A stretch of DNA of 64,000 nt from MFD01213-c1 sp963704405 (GCA_963704405.1 OY969903.1:682001-746000); one strand, 5' to 3'; positions 37,292 through 45,655 are shown, numbered from the stretch's first letter. Made by a program: numbers and translations. Notes: generated from the letters alone by a model not told the origin.

Positions 37292-38477
37292 ACGCGCGAC
37301 CGATGAAGATTTGGAATTGCTGGGCGAATTGGGGGTAGATACCGCCCCTGAAAAAGCGGGTGGGCGATCAACACGCGAACAGCGAATCATCGCGGGCTTT
37401 GAGGAAATTGAGCGGTTTGTCGAGGAACATGGCAGGACGCCAATGCACGGTGAGAATCGGGATATTTTCGAGCGGCTCTATGCGGTGAGGCTGGATCGGA
37501 TTCGGGAATCGGCGGAGTGCCGGGAGGTATTGAAGGGCTTGGACCCGCGCGGGCTATCGGGCGCGGCCGATGATACCGGCGCAAATGCCGCCACAAAGGA
37601 ACCCAACGACGAGGATTTGCTCGCCTCGCTTGGGGTTGAGACTGCGGCGGGGGATGATGTTACGCAACTGGTGCATGTTCGATCGCGGGAGGAAATCAAA
37701 GCGGCGGAGGAAATTGCCCAGCGCAATCCGTGCAAGGATTTCGATGTGTTCAAGTCCATCTTTGAAAAAGCCCAACGTGATTTGGAGGCTGGTAAGCGGC
37801 AGACTGTGAAATACATGGACAATGCGGCGGTTGCCAAAGGCGATCTGTTCATCCTCGACGGGCAGAAAATAATGGTTGCCGATGTCGGCGAATCGTTTGT
37901 CAGCGACTATGGTCGCCCGGATCGCCGGCTGCGAGTTGTTTACGACAACGGAGCGGAGAGCGATCTGCTTGTGCGTTCGCTGCAGCGGGCATTGAATAAG
38001 GACAAGACCAGCCGCCGAATTGTCGAACCGGGATTCGGACCACTTTTCTCAGAAGAGGCAGATGAGAGTGACACGGCAACCGGCTACATTTATGTGCTTC
38101 GGAGCAAGTCGGACCATCCCTTCGTCGCGCAGCACCGGTCTCTCATTCACAAGATCGGTTTAACCGGCGGCGACGTGAAAAGCCGAATCGCCAACGCCAG
38201 GAAAGAGCCGACCTATCTGCTGGCCGACGTGGAAATTGTTGCAACCTTCAAACTGGCAAACGTCAATCGGAACGCGCTGGAGAACCTTCTGCATAAGATA
38301 TTCGGCAGCGCCCGCCTGGACATGGAATTAAAGGATCGCTTCGGCGGGCAAGTAGAACCCAGGGAGTGGTTTCTGGTTCCGCTGGCGGTGATCGACGAGG
38401 CGATTCAAAAAATCAAGGATGGGACTATTGCTAACTTCCAGTATGACACGAAGACGGCACGTCTTACGCCAGCGTAA
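37284..38477 (+). CDS. GIY-YIG nuclease family protein (T5orf172/MUG113-like)
   Basis: A 397-residue protein. The N-terminal third has two similar acidic repeats (DEDLELLGELGVDT and DEDLLASLGVET). The C-terminal 130 residues form a GIY-YIG-type domain of the T5orf172 class: GYIYVLRSKSDHPFV, IHKIGLTGGDVKSRIANAR, then NALENLLHKIF with the glutamate and EPREWFLVP. The ATG lies inside the helicase gene (8-base overlap) after GGAGG. It could supply the cutting activity of the methyltransferase-helicase system. Confidence 0.85.
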   Translation: MSERATDEDLELLGELGVDTAPEKAGGRSTREQRIIAGFEEIERFVEEHGRTPMHGENRDIFERLYAVRLDRIRESAECREVLKGLDPRGLSGAADDTGANAATKEPNDEDLLASLGVETAAGDDVTQLVHVRSREEIKAAEEIAQRNPCKDFDVFKSIFEKAQRDLEAGKRQTVKYMDNAAVAKGDLFILDGQKIMVADVGESFVSDYGRPDRRLRVVYDNGAESDLLVRSLQRALNKDKTSRRIVEPGFGPLFSEEADESDTATGYIYVLRSKSDHPFVAQHRSLIHKIGLTGGDVKSRIANARKEPTYLLADVEIVATFKLANVNRNALENLLHKIFGSARLDMELKDRFGGQVEPREWFLVPLAVIDEAIQKIKDGTIANFQYDTKTARLTPA

Positions 38478-38496
38478 TCGCACTGTAAACATCTCG

Positions 38497-38514
38497 CCGA
38501 TGATTTAGGAAAAA
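38497..38514 (+). repeat. 18-bp direct repeat, right copy
   Basis: Identical to 28986-29003. It begins 20 bases after the GIY-YIG stop and overlaps the upstream promoter zone of the zinc-ribbon gene. Confidence 0.6.
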
Positions 38515-38521
38515 CCCCGCG

Positions 38522-38527
38522 TATAAT
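38522..38527 (+). promoter_or_regulatory. -10 box for a leaderless transcript
   Basis: A perfect TATAAT whose end is 7 bases before the ATG at 38534, so transcription would begin at or next to the start codon. No ribosome-binding site is present, in line with a leaderless mRNA. The -35 is weak. Confidence 0.5.
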
Positions 38528-38533
38528 TCTGGC

Positions 38534-39076
38534 ATGGGCGGTTACGGCAGCGGTCGGAAATTCTATTCGGCAAAGACGACCGTTGAGGACTGTCGCAGCA
38601 TCGACGCCACGCGCTGGCAACGGGAAGGAATTCTTCGAGCTTCAATGTCTTCCTACAGCGGGCGATGGATTTGGTCCGATCCTGACACGCGGGAGGAGCG
38701 TGCCAGCATCGGCTATAAATCGCATTGCGACGCAACGTTCGGCTTCGTTCGACTGAATTACACCGTTACCCGTCAAGGCGAAAAATTCCCTTTGGATTAC
38801 AAGGTTCAATTGGCCACCACCCAAACGCCGTGGGGAAAATCGCGTTGGTGGTTTATCTGCCCGCTGGTGGTGAATGGCCGCGCGTGTGGCCGGCGGGTAC
38901 GGAAACTCTACCTGCCCGGCGGCGGTAAGTATTTCGGGTGTCGGCACTGCTACAACCTGACATACACAAGCTGTCAGGAATCGCACAAGTACGACGCCTG
39001 CCTATCGGCTGTCGGTGCGCCGATGGGTCTGTCGGCGCGGGAAGTGGCCAAGTTGTTGAAGCAGCCGAAATGGTAA
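38534..39076 (+). CDS. Zinc-ribbon protein of mobile elements (MGGYGSGR type)
   Basis: A 180-residue protein starting MGGYGSGRKF, a type that I associate with mobile regions of planctomycetes and other bacteria. It has a zinc-binding pattern of CP...C (FICPLVVNGRACGRRVRKLYLPGG) followed by CRHCYNLTYTSCQESHKYD. It is probably a nucleic-acid-binding protein; the role is not known. It has no ribosome-binding site and an ideal -10 right upstream, so it is likely leaderless. Confidence 0.75.
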   Translation: MGGYGSGRKFYSAKTTVEDCRSIDATRWQREGILRASMSSYSGRWIWSDPDTREERASIGYKSHCDATFGFVRLNYTVTRQGEKFPLDYKVQLATTQTPWGKSRWWFICPLVVNGRACGRRVRKLYLPGGGKYFGCRHCYNLTYTSCQESHKYDACLSAVGAPMGLSAREVAKLLKQPKW

Positions 39077-39140
39077 AATGATCGAATCGGGAGCGGCGGA
39101 GTAATTACCCGCCGACGGTCCTGGCGGTGTTGGTGCTGGC

Positions 39141-39191
39141 GTCACCTGTCGGCCACACCGCCCGGACCTCGCCCAGCCAAGGACAGGTGAC
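39141..39191 (+). repeat. 10-bp inverted repeat before the 39194 gene
   Basis: GTCACCTGTC (39141-39150) and GACAGGTGAC (39182-39191) are perfect complements. The right arm ends two bases before the ATG at 39194 and covers the ribosome-binding zone, so folding would hide the start. Confidence 0.5.
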
Positions 39192-39193
39192 AC

Positions 39194-40450
39194 ATGGCGA
39201 ATGCCGGCGGGCCGGATGATTTCGAGGATGTTCGGAACGTACTGAGCTCGCTGGGCATCCAGTGGCGGACGGCAGATCGGTTAGCCAAGTTCCATTCGCT
39301 CGCCGAGCGGAGCTTATTTGCTGCCAACCAGATTTTGGGTTCATTTTTGCTCGCCGACACACCAAATGCGTTGCCGGAAGAAACAATCGGTTTATGGCTT
39401 TCGCATCTACTACAAACGACGGTAGAGACGGTGCTTTTTCCCGATCCGCTTCCAGCCGGAGCAACAACGTGGGAAGCGTTGGCGGCAATTTGGGACGACT
39501 ACATTTCCTACGCGCGAAAGTTTCATCTGACCGGCGTTCGAGTAGTTTGCGAGGGGGACGCGTGGTCGATTCGCCGGGCAGTCACAGCCGCATGGAATAT
39601 CGAATTCTCGTCCGTGGGCTGCCCGCTCGAAATCGGGCCGACTTCGGCAGCGCACCGGGTGGCGTTGCGATCCGTTGCTGATTTATGGCTTGAGTATTCA
39701 GCATTTGTGAATCAGGCAGCGGATGAACCGGCAAAGAGAGCGCAATTGTGGGATGCTTTCGCCGCTCAATGGATTGATGACAAAGTAACTCGGCAGTGCG
39801 ATCGTGTCCGCTCAATGCTTCCGTCGGAACTGGCGCACCTGCGGCAAAATCTTGGATTTACGCCGAACCCACCGTCCGCTGTGGCAACGGCGACGGCCAA
39901 TGCTCACGCGAGCGTGGGAAACGTAGTGATCCACAACCACATTGCGATCCCTTATGGAACGGGCTATGGCGACGGTCTGAGTGGGCGGGCAGAGGTGCAA
40001 CCCAATGCGGTAGCGCCGACCCACAACGCCGACTTCACAATGGTCAACTGGTTCGGCGAGGAATACACGTTTGCACTTGGTGTTCAATCATCGGCGCTGA
40101 AATCGCTATGGGAGGAGTGGGAAAAGACCGGGCTGGGGCTGCACCAAGACACAATCCGTAACAGCATCGACGCGGAGCGGGATAGTTTCCGCATGGATAC
40201 CGCCTTCAGAAAACATCCTGCCTTCGGCAAGATGATTCAAAAGATCGGCGACGGCAAGTACAAGTTGGCCCCTCCCCCTGGCGACAGGCCCCCGGCCCCA
40301 TCCAAAAAGAAGAAATCCGCCGGAATCACTTCTGGCGCACGCCAAAAGCGCGCCTCAGCGCACACGGCCCCTTTGCATTCTAGGGGGCATGGAAACTTCT
40401 CCAAAACTCTTATCGTTGCCGGCCCTGGCCGAAGCCTTGAAGCTACCTGA
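39194..40450 (+). CDS. Hypothetical protein
   Basis: A 418-residue protein with no recognised domain. The N-terminal 230 residues are helical, with many Trp and Ala. An Ala/Thr/Asn-rich linker follows (SAVATATANAHAS). The C-terminal third (DFTMVNWFGEEYTFALGVQSS, RKHPAFGKMIQKIGDGKYKL) resembles a small winged-helix-like module seen after long linkers, but I cannot name it. The 3' end overlaps the start of the HTH gene by 62 bases in another frame, so the last 20 residues may not be conserved. Confidence 0.55.
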   Translation: MANAGGPDDFEDVRNVLSSLGIQWRTADRLAKFHSLAERSLFAANQILGSFLLADTPNALPEETIGLWLSHLLQTTVETVLFPDPLPAGATTWEALAAIWDDYISYARKFHLTGVRVVCEGDAWSIRRAVTAAWNIEFSSVGCPLEIGPTSAAHRVALRSVADLWLEYSAFVNQAADEPAKRAQLWDAFAAQWIDDKVTRQCDRVRSMLPSELAHLRQNLGFTPNPPSAVATATANAHASVGNVVIHNHIAIPYGTGYGDGLSGRAEVQPNAVAPTHNADFTMVNWFGEEYTFALGVQSSALKSLWEEWEKTGLGLHQDTIRNSIDAERDSFRMDTAFRKHPAFGKMIQKIGDGKYKLAPPPGDRPPAPSKKKKSAGITSGARQKRASAHTAPLHSRGHGNFSKTLIVAGPGRSLEAT

Positions 40451-40595
40451 AAGCTGGATCAAGGCTGAGGCGGATGCTGGCAGAATCCCACACTTGAAAA
40501 TTGGCAAGCGTTACCGCTTCAATCGTGACGCGGTGATTGGCGCGCTGGCCGAGCGCGCGGCGCAGGGTGAAAAGGGAGCGCGTCATGCCCGCTGA
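40389..40595 (+). CDS. Excisionase-like HTH protein
   Basis: A 68-residue MerR/excisionase-type helix-turn-helix: LLSLPALAEALKLPESWIKAEADAGRIPHLKIGKRYRFNRDAVIGAL. The pattern (start of a helix, turn, basic hairpin with GKRYRF) is that of Xis/AlpA proteins that bend DNA in excision or activate genes. It overlaps the next HTH gene by 11 bases, so both are co-translated just before the primase gene. Confidence 0.8.
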   Translation: METSPKLLSLPALAEALKLPESWIKAEADAGRIPHLKIGKRYRFNRDAVIGALAERAAQGEKGARHAR

Positions 40596-40824
40596 ATCAC
40601 TCACCCAATCCGCTCCCATTGGGATCGACGCGCAGGGCGTGGCGACCCTACTTGGCATCAGCCAAAGCCATTTCTTCGGCCTGCTGCGCACGGGGCGCTT
40701 TGGCCCGGAGCCTCGCAGGCTTGGCCGAGCGAAGCGATATGACCGCGACGAAGTATTGGCTTGGTTTCGGGCGGGCTGCCCGGCCCGCTCCCGCTGGCAG
40801 GCGACGCGAGGGGGTGGGCGATGA
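40585..40824 (+). CDS. AlpA-like HTH regulator (copy 1)
   Basis: A 79-residue helix-turn-helix protein (IDAQGVATLLGISQSHFFGLLRTGRFGPEPRRLGRAKRYDRDEVLAWFRAGCPARSRW). It is clearly related to the protein at 52724-53026. AlpA-like proteins regulate phage or element genes or assist excision. The ATG lies inside the previous gene, and its TGA overlaps the start of the primase gene (ATGA), giving a tight three-gene operon. Confidence 0.85.
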   Translation: MPAESLTQSAPIGIDAQGVATLLGISQSHFFGLLRTGRFGPEPRRLGRAKRYDRDEVLAWFRAGCPARSRWQATRGGGR

Positions 40825-43382
40825 ACGACGAATTATTATTATTCGCCGCGCTCGCGTGCATCAAGGCTGGCGTTTCCATCATCCCGATTGACCACACGAC
40901 CAAGCGGCCGGCCACGCGATTGCTACCCAAGGATGAAGACGGAAAAGCAACATGGAAGCCCTTCCAAAGCGCCATCGCGGACGAAGCGACGGTACGAAGG
41001 TGGTTCAAGGCTGGAATCCAGAGCTTCGCCGTCGTTGGTGGTAAGGTATCGGGCGGACTGCTGATCCTGGATTTTGACGCGGACGGGTTCTGCGAGCGCT
41101 GGGCCGATGCGGTTGGCGACTTAGCGAACGGGTTGCCGACGCAAATGACTGGCGGCGGCGGTTATCAAGTGCTGCTGCGCTGTCCCAACCCCGGCGGCAA
41201 TGACAAGCTGTCATGGACGCCCGATGAGCAAGAGACGACGGGCCGAACCATCGCCATCGAAACGAGGGGCGAAGGCGGCTACGCGGTGGTAGCGCCGTCC
41301 CTTCATCCATCGGGCAATCATTACAAGTGGCTGGCTGGGGACGCGGCATGTGTGCCGACTGTCACCCAGGATCATGCCGACAAGCTGTTTGCGGTGGCGC
41401 GGGCGCTGGATGAAGCGCCGTTGACGCGGCAGGAACAGGAACGGCTTGAAACCCAAGCCCGCGAAACCCACCGGAAGCGGCAGTCGCAACGTGACGGGCA
41501 GGCATCGGTTATCGACGCCTTCAATCAGGCCCATGCCATTGAAGCCCTGTTGGACCAGCACGGCTACGCCAAGGGGACGCATGGGCGGTACATCCGGCCC
41601 GGCGGCAAGAGCGAATCGGTATCGGTGAAGGACGGACGCAGTTGTCATTGGTCTAGCGATGATCCGTTGAATGATGGGCACGGCAAGGGTGGGTGCGGCT
41701 GCCATGATGCCTTTGACCTGTATGCCCAATATGAATACGGCGGGGACTTGTCCAAGGCGGTGAAGGCGGCGGCGGAACTGCTGGGGATGAAGCGGACGCG
41801 CAATGCGCAGCCCAAGCTGGCGGCCACCCCGCCGAGCATCGCGCCGTACAAGCCGTTCCCAGTGGACGCGCTTCCGGGAGCGGCGGCGGCATTCGTGGAT
41901 GAGGGGGCGAAGGCGCTGGGATGCGACCCGGCATACATCGCGATGCCCCTGTTGGCCGAACTCGCCAGCGCCATCGGCAACAGCCGGCGCATCCGGTTGA
42001 AGGCGTCATGGAGCGAACCGCCGGTGCTTTGGGCGGTGGTGGTGGGTGACAGTGGCACGTTGAAAAGCCCTGCCTTCGACCTAGCATTGCATCCGATCCG
42101 GCTGCGACAGAAGCGGGCTATGAAGGAATACAAGCAAGCTCAGGCCGAATACCGGGATGCCAAAGAGCAGTATGACGAAGCGCTGAAGGCTTGGCGGAAG
42201 GCCAAGCCGGCGGATCGGGGCGACCGGCCGGAAGAACCCGAAGCCCCGGTGTGCGAACGGCTGTGGTGTAGCGATACGACGGTGGAAGCCCTGGCGGATC
42301 GGCTGAGCAACGCACCGCGAGGTTTGCTGGTGGCGCGGGATGAACTGGCCGGCTGGTTGGCGAGTTTTAACCAATACAAGGCCGGCCAAGGCGGGGATGT
42401 GGCGCATTGGCTGGAAATGCACCGCGCCGGCAATCTGCTGGTGGACCGTAAGACGGGCGACAAGACCACGATCTTTGTCCCCCGCGCAGCCGTGTGCATT
42501 GCAGGCGGCATTCAGCCGGAAACCTTGCGGCGGTGTTTGACGCCAGAGTTTTACGACAATGGTTTGGCGGCGCGGCTGCTGCTGGCTTCACCCCCCAGGC
42601 GCGTGAAGCAATGGACCGACGCTGACATTGACGGCAACACGCTGGACGCCATGGGCAAGTTGTTTACCGAGCTATTGAGCTTCCAGCCTTCAACCGATGT
42701 TGACGGTGAGCCTGAGCCGGCGGGCATCGAATTGACCGATGCTGCCAAGGCTCTTTGGGTGGCGTTCTACAACCAGCACGCTCGGCAACAGGCCGAGCTT
42801 GGCGGGGAACTGTCAGCGGCATGGAGCAAACTGGAAGGCTATGCGGCCCGGCTGGCGCTGGTTGTGCATTGTGTGCGGAAGGCTGCCGGCGAAGCGGTGG
42901 ACCCGTGGCGGTGCGATGAAACGAGCATGGCGTCGGGCATCGCCCTGGCGGAATGGTTCGGCAACGAAGCCAAGCGGGTGTACGCGGTACTGTGCGAAAG
43001 CCCAGAGGATCGGGACTGCCGGCGGCTGGTGGAACTACTGCAAGGCAAGGGCGGGCAGGCGACGGTGCGAGAACTGTCCCGATCATCGCGCCTGCACGCC
43101 AGCGCGGCGGATTGGGAACAAGCCTTGGAGAAACTGGCCGAAGCCGGCAAGGGCCGGTGGCAGAACCCGAAGCCCGGCGCTGTCGGCGGCCATCCGGTGA
43201 GAGTGTTCCATCTGCTGACACAACCATGCGCGGAGGAGGGCGTTGACGTGTTGACAGTTGACGGAACCCCTGACGACGACATCGCCAGCGGTGGTAGTGT
43301 CAACTGTCAACACGTCAACGGCGCATCGAACGGAACAGCCGTCGGCGCGATTCCGGGCCGGGAACGGGAAAAGGCGTTGTGA
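40821..43382 (+). CDS. Primase-polymerase/DUF3987 replication protein
   Basis: An 853-residue protein in two parts. The first 200 residues match the bifunctional DNA primase/polymerase fold (AGVSIIPIDHTTKRPATRLLP, LLILDFDADGF, TGGGGYQVLLR, GEGGYAVVAPSLHPSG). The rest is DUF3987, a helicase-like family (ALWAVVVGDSGTLKSPAFDLAL as Walker A-like region, LLVARDELAGWLASFNQYK as Walker B-like region). It probably primes and unwinds the element's DNA after excision. The 3' end contains a 22-bp perfect inverted repeat. Confidence 0.85.
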   Translation: MNDELLLFAALACIKAGVSIIPIDHTTKRPATRLLPKDEDGKATWKPFQSAIADEATVRRWFKAGIQSFAVVGGKVSGGLLILDFDADGFCERWADAVGDLANGLPTQMTGGGGYQVLLRCPNPGGNDKLSWTPDEQETTGRTIAIETRGEGGYAVVAPSLHPSGNHYKWLAGDAACVPTVTQDHADKLFAVARALDEAPLTRQEQERLETQARETHRKRQSQRDGQASVIDAFNQAHAIEALLDQHGYAKGTHGRYIRPGGKSESVSVKDGRSCHWSSDDPLNDGHGKGGCGCHDAFDLYAQYEYGGDLSKAVKAAAELLGMKRTRNAQPKLAATPPSIAPYKPFPVDALPGAAAAFVDEGAKALGCDPAYIAMPLLAELASAIGNSRRIRLKASWSEPPVLWAVVVGDSGTLKSPAFDLALHPIRLRQKRAMKEYKQAQAEYRDAKEQYDEALKAWRKAKPADRGDRPEEPEAPVCERLWCSDTTVEALADRLSNAPRGLLVARDELAGWLASFNQYKAGQGGDVAHWLEMHRAGNLLVDRKTGDKTTIFVPRAAVCIAGGIQPETLRRCLTPEFYDNGLAARLLLASPPRRVKQWTDADIDGNTLDAMGKLFTELLSFQPSTDVDGEPEPAGIELTDAAKALWVAFYNQHARQQAELGGELSAAWSKLEGYAARLALVVHCVRKAAGEAVDPWRCDETSMASGIALAEWFGNEAKRVYAVLCESPEDRDCRRLVELLQGKGGQATVRELSRSSRLHASAADWEQALEKLAEAGKGRWQNPKPGAVGGHPVRVFHLLTQPCAEEGVDVLTVDGTPDDDIASGGSVNCQHVNGASNGTAVGAIPGREREKAL
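43241..43320. repeat. 22-bp perfect inverted repeat of GTTGAC units
   Basis: Arms at 43241-43262 and 43299-43320 are exact complements over 22 bases, separated by 36 bases. Each arm holds three GTTGAC units spaced by two and one bases. It lies in the last 50 codons of the primase gene. The iteron-like make-up suggests a binding site for replication or regulation; a cruciform is also possible. Confidence 0.7.
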
Positions 43383-43739
43383 TGAAGGACGGCAAGATAA
43401 AAGGAAAGTATGAGACTTTTTTGTATCCGATGGCAGAGGCGGAACTTGGAGCGCTGATGTTGCTGAAATCCGTATGACGTAACGCTGATGCGAATTACGC
43501 CACCAGTTGGCGACCCGCTTGAAACCCACTGGGTACGCGGATTCCGTCGACTTACCATTCTTGCGTTAGTTACGACGGTCGTCGCTCCCATGTACCTTGG
43601 AAACACATTGCCGCCCAACGTCATAGGTTGCGCCAGGTTCTTATGCAGCATTGACTTACAAAAAGCGCACCTTGGTTCCTTTTACCTTGCAATCCATTCT
43701 CATGCCGTTCCAACCCTTTCTTATGCTGCTGATCGGACC
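43383..43739. other. Non-coding junction between primase and IS remnant
   Basis: 357 bases with no convincing gene. It has weakly AT-richer sequence after the primase stop and then the lost front of the IS110-like element. Confidence 0.45.
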
Positions 43740-44013
43740 GTCAAGCGGCAACTCCATGACGACCGGAACCGCATGGGTCACATCACGCATCGCGGGCCCA
43801 GCCTGCTGCGCGCGATGCTGGTGGGCGGCGTGGACGATCTATCGGCACAACCCTTGGGCGCAGGCGTTCGTGAACAAGATCAGCCACGGCTCAAAGGCCA
43901 GGCGAAAGCTGGCGATCGTGGCGCTGGCGAAGAAGGTGCTGATCATTCTGTGGGGCATGCTCAAGAGCAACCAGCCGTTCCGCTCGCCGTTGACGGTGGC
44001 GTCAATGAACTAA
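43740..44013 (+). pseudogene. IS110-family transposase remnant (C-terminus)
   Basis: Two frames together give the C-terminal Transposase_20 region: VKRQLHDDRNRMGHITHRGPSLLRAMLV in one frame, then AWTIYRHNPWAQAF, ISHGSKARRKLAIVALAKKVLIILWGMLKSNQPF in the next. IS110 transposases end with GPSLLR...RHNP...AIVALARKLL...ML, so identity is good. About 300 residues at the front and one base at the frame change are missing. It stands at the far end of the cassette array and may have truncated it. Confidence 0.8.
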
Positions 44014-44375
44014 AAGCGGTTGACCTGAAATACAAGCCAGATATGCCGCTTTGAATGAAGATGTTGTGCGACACGCCGGTGACCTTGGCTAACCAGCTGT
44101 GACCAGCAAGAGTCATGTAGCAGCGAATAAGGCCCGGTGAGTTGTTTGGGTGAATGAGGCTCCTGATAAAAAACAGACGGCATCGGGATGACCATCGAAT
44201 AGTCGGTTGAAGCGCACGGCTCTTGCATCAGCGGCAGATTTGCTTCGTAACTTGGGGGCTCTGTCCCAGGCCCCGCCTCGTAAGCCTCTTCCGCCTGTGG
44301 GCGGGAAGAAAAAGGCGAAGAAGAAACTGCGCGCCGGGAAGCCCCTTGACGTTCGACGGGATTCATAGTCGGCTG
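44014..44375. other. Region after the IS110 remnant
   Basis: About 360 bases probably including the right non-coding end of the IS. A + strand frame ending near 44,370 (ALASAADLLRNLGALSQ, then a Lys-rich tail) is open but not recognised; it may be a broken cassette or IS passenger. Confidence 0.4.
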
Positions 44376-44420
44376 GTTATGCAGCCAGCCGTTATGCAGC
44401 CAGCCGTTATGCAGCAGCTA
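44376..44420. repeat. 15-bp tandem repeat at the end of the array
   Basis: GTTATGCAGCCAGCC occurs twice in tandem (44376-44390, 44391-44405), followed by a third degenerate copy. Each unit contains GTTATGC, the R' core of the integron sites here, so the last attC seems to have decayed into core repeats. Confidence 0.7.
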
Positions 44421-44427
44421 TGCGAAG

Positions 44428-44775
44428 TTAGTGAATATTTCCCAGACCGGTGTCGGGGAATAGCATGGGCATTGCGATGCAGCTGGCCAGAGCGAGAACG
44501 GAAAGAAACAGTGCCACCCAACCGCGCCGGAACCGGGAACTGGCTATGCCCGCAAACGCCAACACGATTGCGAGAAGCGCTAGGCCGAGGGACACGAGGA
44601 TGAGCACTGCGCCTTGTGTGGCGGGACCGGCCATTAGTAACGGCCGGTGGTATGTCATTGACGTTCCCGCCGCCCCGAGAAGGAACGCGAGCAACGCCAG
44701 CAGGCACGCGATGAGTGCTAGCGGCCTCCACGCGGTGCGTTTGGTGACGGTGGTCGGCTCGCGGTATGCGATCAC
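44428..44775 (-). CDS. Cassette 12: small membrane protein
   Basis: A 115-residue protein from a GTG start (VIAYREPTTVTKRTAWRP), with three hydrophobic helices (ALIACLLALLAFLLGAAG, GAVLILVSLGLALLAIVLAF, GWVALFLSVLALASCIAM). It is the last cassette of the array, next to a decayed site and the IS remnant. The stop TAA overlaps the core GTTAG of the following site, as in other cassettes here. The function is unknown. Confidence 0.6.
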   Translation of the reverse strand: MIAYREPTTVTKRTAWRPLALIACLLALLAFLLGAAGTSMTYHRPLLMAGPATQGAVLILVSLGLALLAIVLAFAGIASSRFRRGWVALFLSVLALASCIAMPMLFPDTGLGNIH

Positions 44776-44781
44776 GTTGCT

Positions 44782-44882
44782 GCATAACGTAGTGGCGATC
44801 AACGGCCGGGCCGGCGCATGCGCGGCTTGCGACCACGAGTAACTATACCGCCGGCACGGTCCGTTGCATTGCCGGGTTATGT
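44782..44882 (-). repeat. attC11
   Basis: A 101-base site from core GTTATGC (44788-44782, minus strand) to core ACATAAC (44882-44876). It belongs to the third sequence family (GGCCGGGCCGGCGC near one arm, GCCGGCACGGTCC near the other). The cassette stop lies in the core. Confidence 0.8.
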
Positions 44883-45531
44883 CGCCGCCGTGCCGCCGCG
44901 TTCAGGTCGCGGCGCGCGACGCAGAAACATGAAAGCTGTGTCCTCGGGAACCATCGGTCGCCACTTTCCGGCGTCACGGACAAACAGCTTCTTCGACACC
45001 AGATGATCGCCGCCCGGCCAGACGCGATCCACCAGTTCTCGCAGTTCGCGGATACCGTCGGCGCTATTCCGCGAGCATACGGCGAACATGTCGCGCGCCG
45101 GGACCGCCGCCACATACCCGTTCGCGACGTGGGGCACGAGTGTGCGATCGAACAAATCGTCCACCAACATGCAACTCGACTCGAAGTTCCCGCCCATGAT
45201 GAAGGCAAAGATGTTCGAATGGGGGTGAATCTCCAGGCGCTCCTGACAAATAGCCGAGAGATTGCGAACCGACGTTTCGTGGAGTTGATCGATCGTCATT
45301 CCCGATGCGCAGGTCGCGATACTGGACGTACTCAAAGCGACCCCCAGCATCGACGAGGTACGTGACGCCAAGCCCGTCGCACAGCGGCTGGAAGGCCATG
45401 GAGTCTTCGAAAGCAAGCTGGACGACCGGCCCGGTGCCCGGGTTTGCCGGCTCGTCGTCGAACAGGCCCTTGACGTACGCCACCGCGCGTTTGCAGAACT
45501 CGTCCGGAGATAGGCCCAGCTTAGGCGACAT
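44877..45531 (-). pseudogene. Cassette 11: DUF1444-like protein with frameshift
   Basis: The N-terminal part starts at the ATG inside the preceding attC (SPKLGLSPDEFCKRAVAYVKGLF ... GLGVTYLVDAGGRFEYVQYRDLRIG), then one extra base in the CCC run at 45301-45303 shifts the frame; the other frame carries on with MTIDQLHETSVRNLSAICQERL, GGNFESSCMLVDDLF, VAAVPARDMF and VSKKLFVRDAG. Joined, these match DUF1444 (YtpQ-like). The span is one base over a multiple of three. The cassette gene is probably inactive unless this is a read error. Confidence 0.75.
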
Positions 45532-45655
45532 AACGGATGACAATCTGTGGCGGCTAACGCGACGCGCCCATGGACACTATACCAAGGACAAACTCTCGAC
45601 GCGACGCGGGGCCGTCCACAGCATTGGCTGGTTCTCCCGCTTCCTCCCGTTAGGC
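45528..45655 (-). repeat. attC10
   Basis: A 128-base site of the second family (arms with CTGTGG-CGGC and GCCG-T-CCACAG, one extrahelical base). The distal core GTTAGGC at 45649-45655 is displaced by an 18-base insertion compared with its relatives (attC5). Confidence 0.8.

Noticed and set aside
43488..44054. A 188-residue protein frame on the + strand
   Set aside because: Only its middle matches an IS110 transposase; the true C-terminus is in another frame, so it is a broken remnant.
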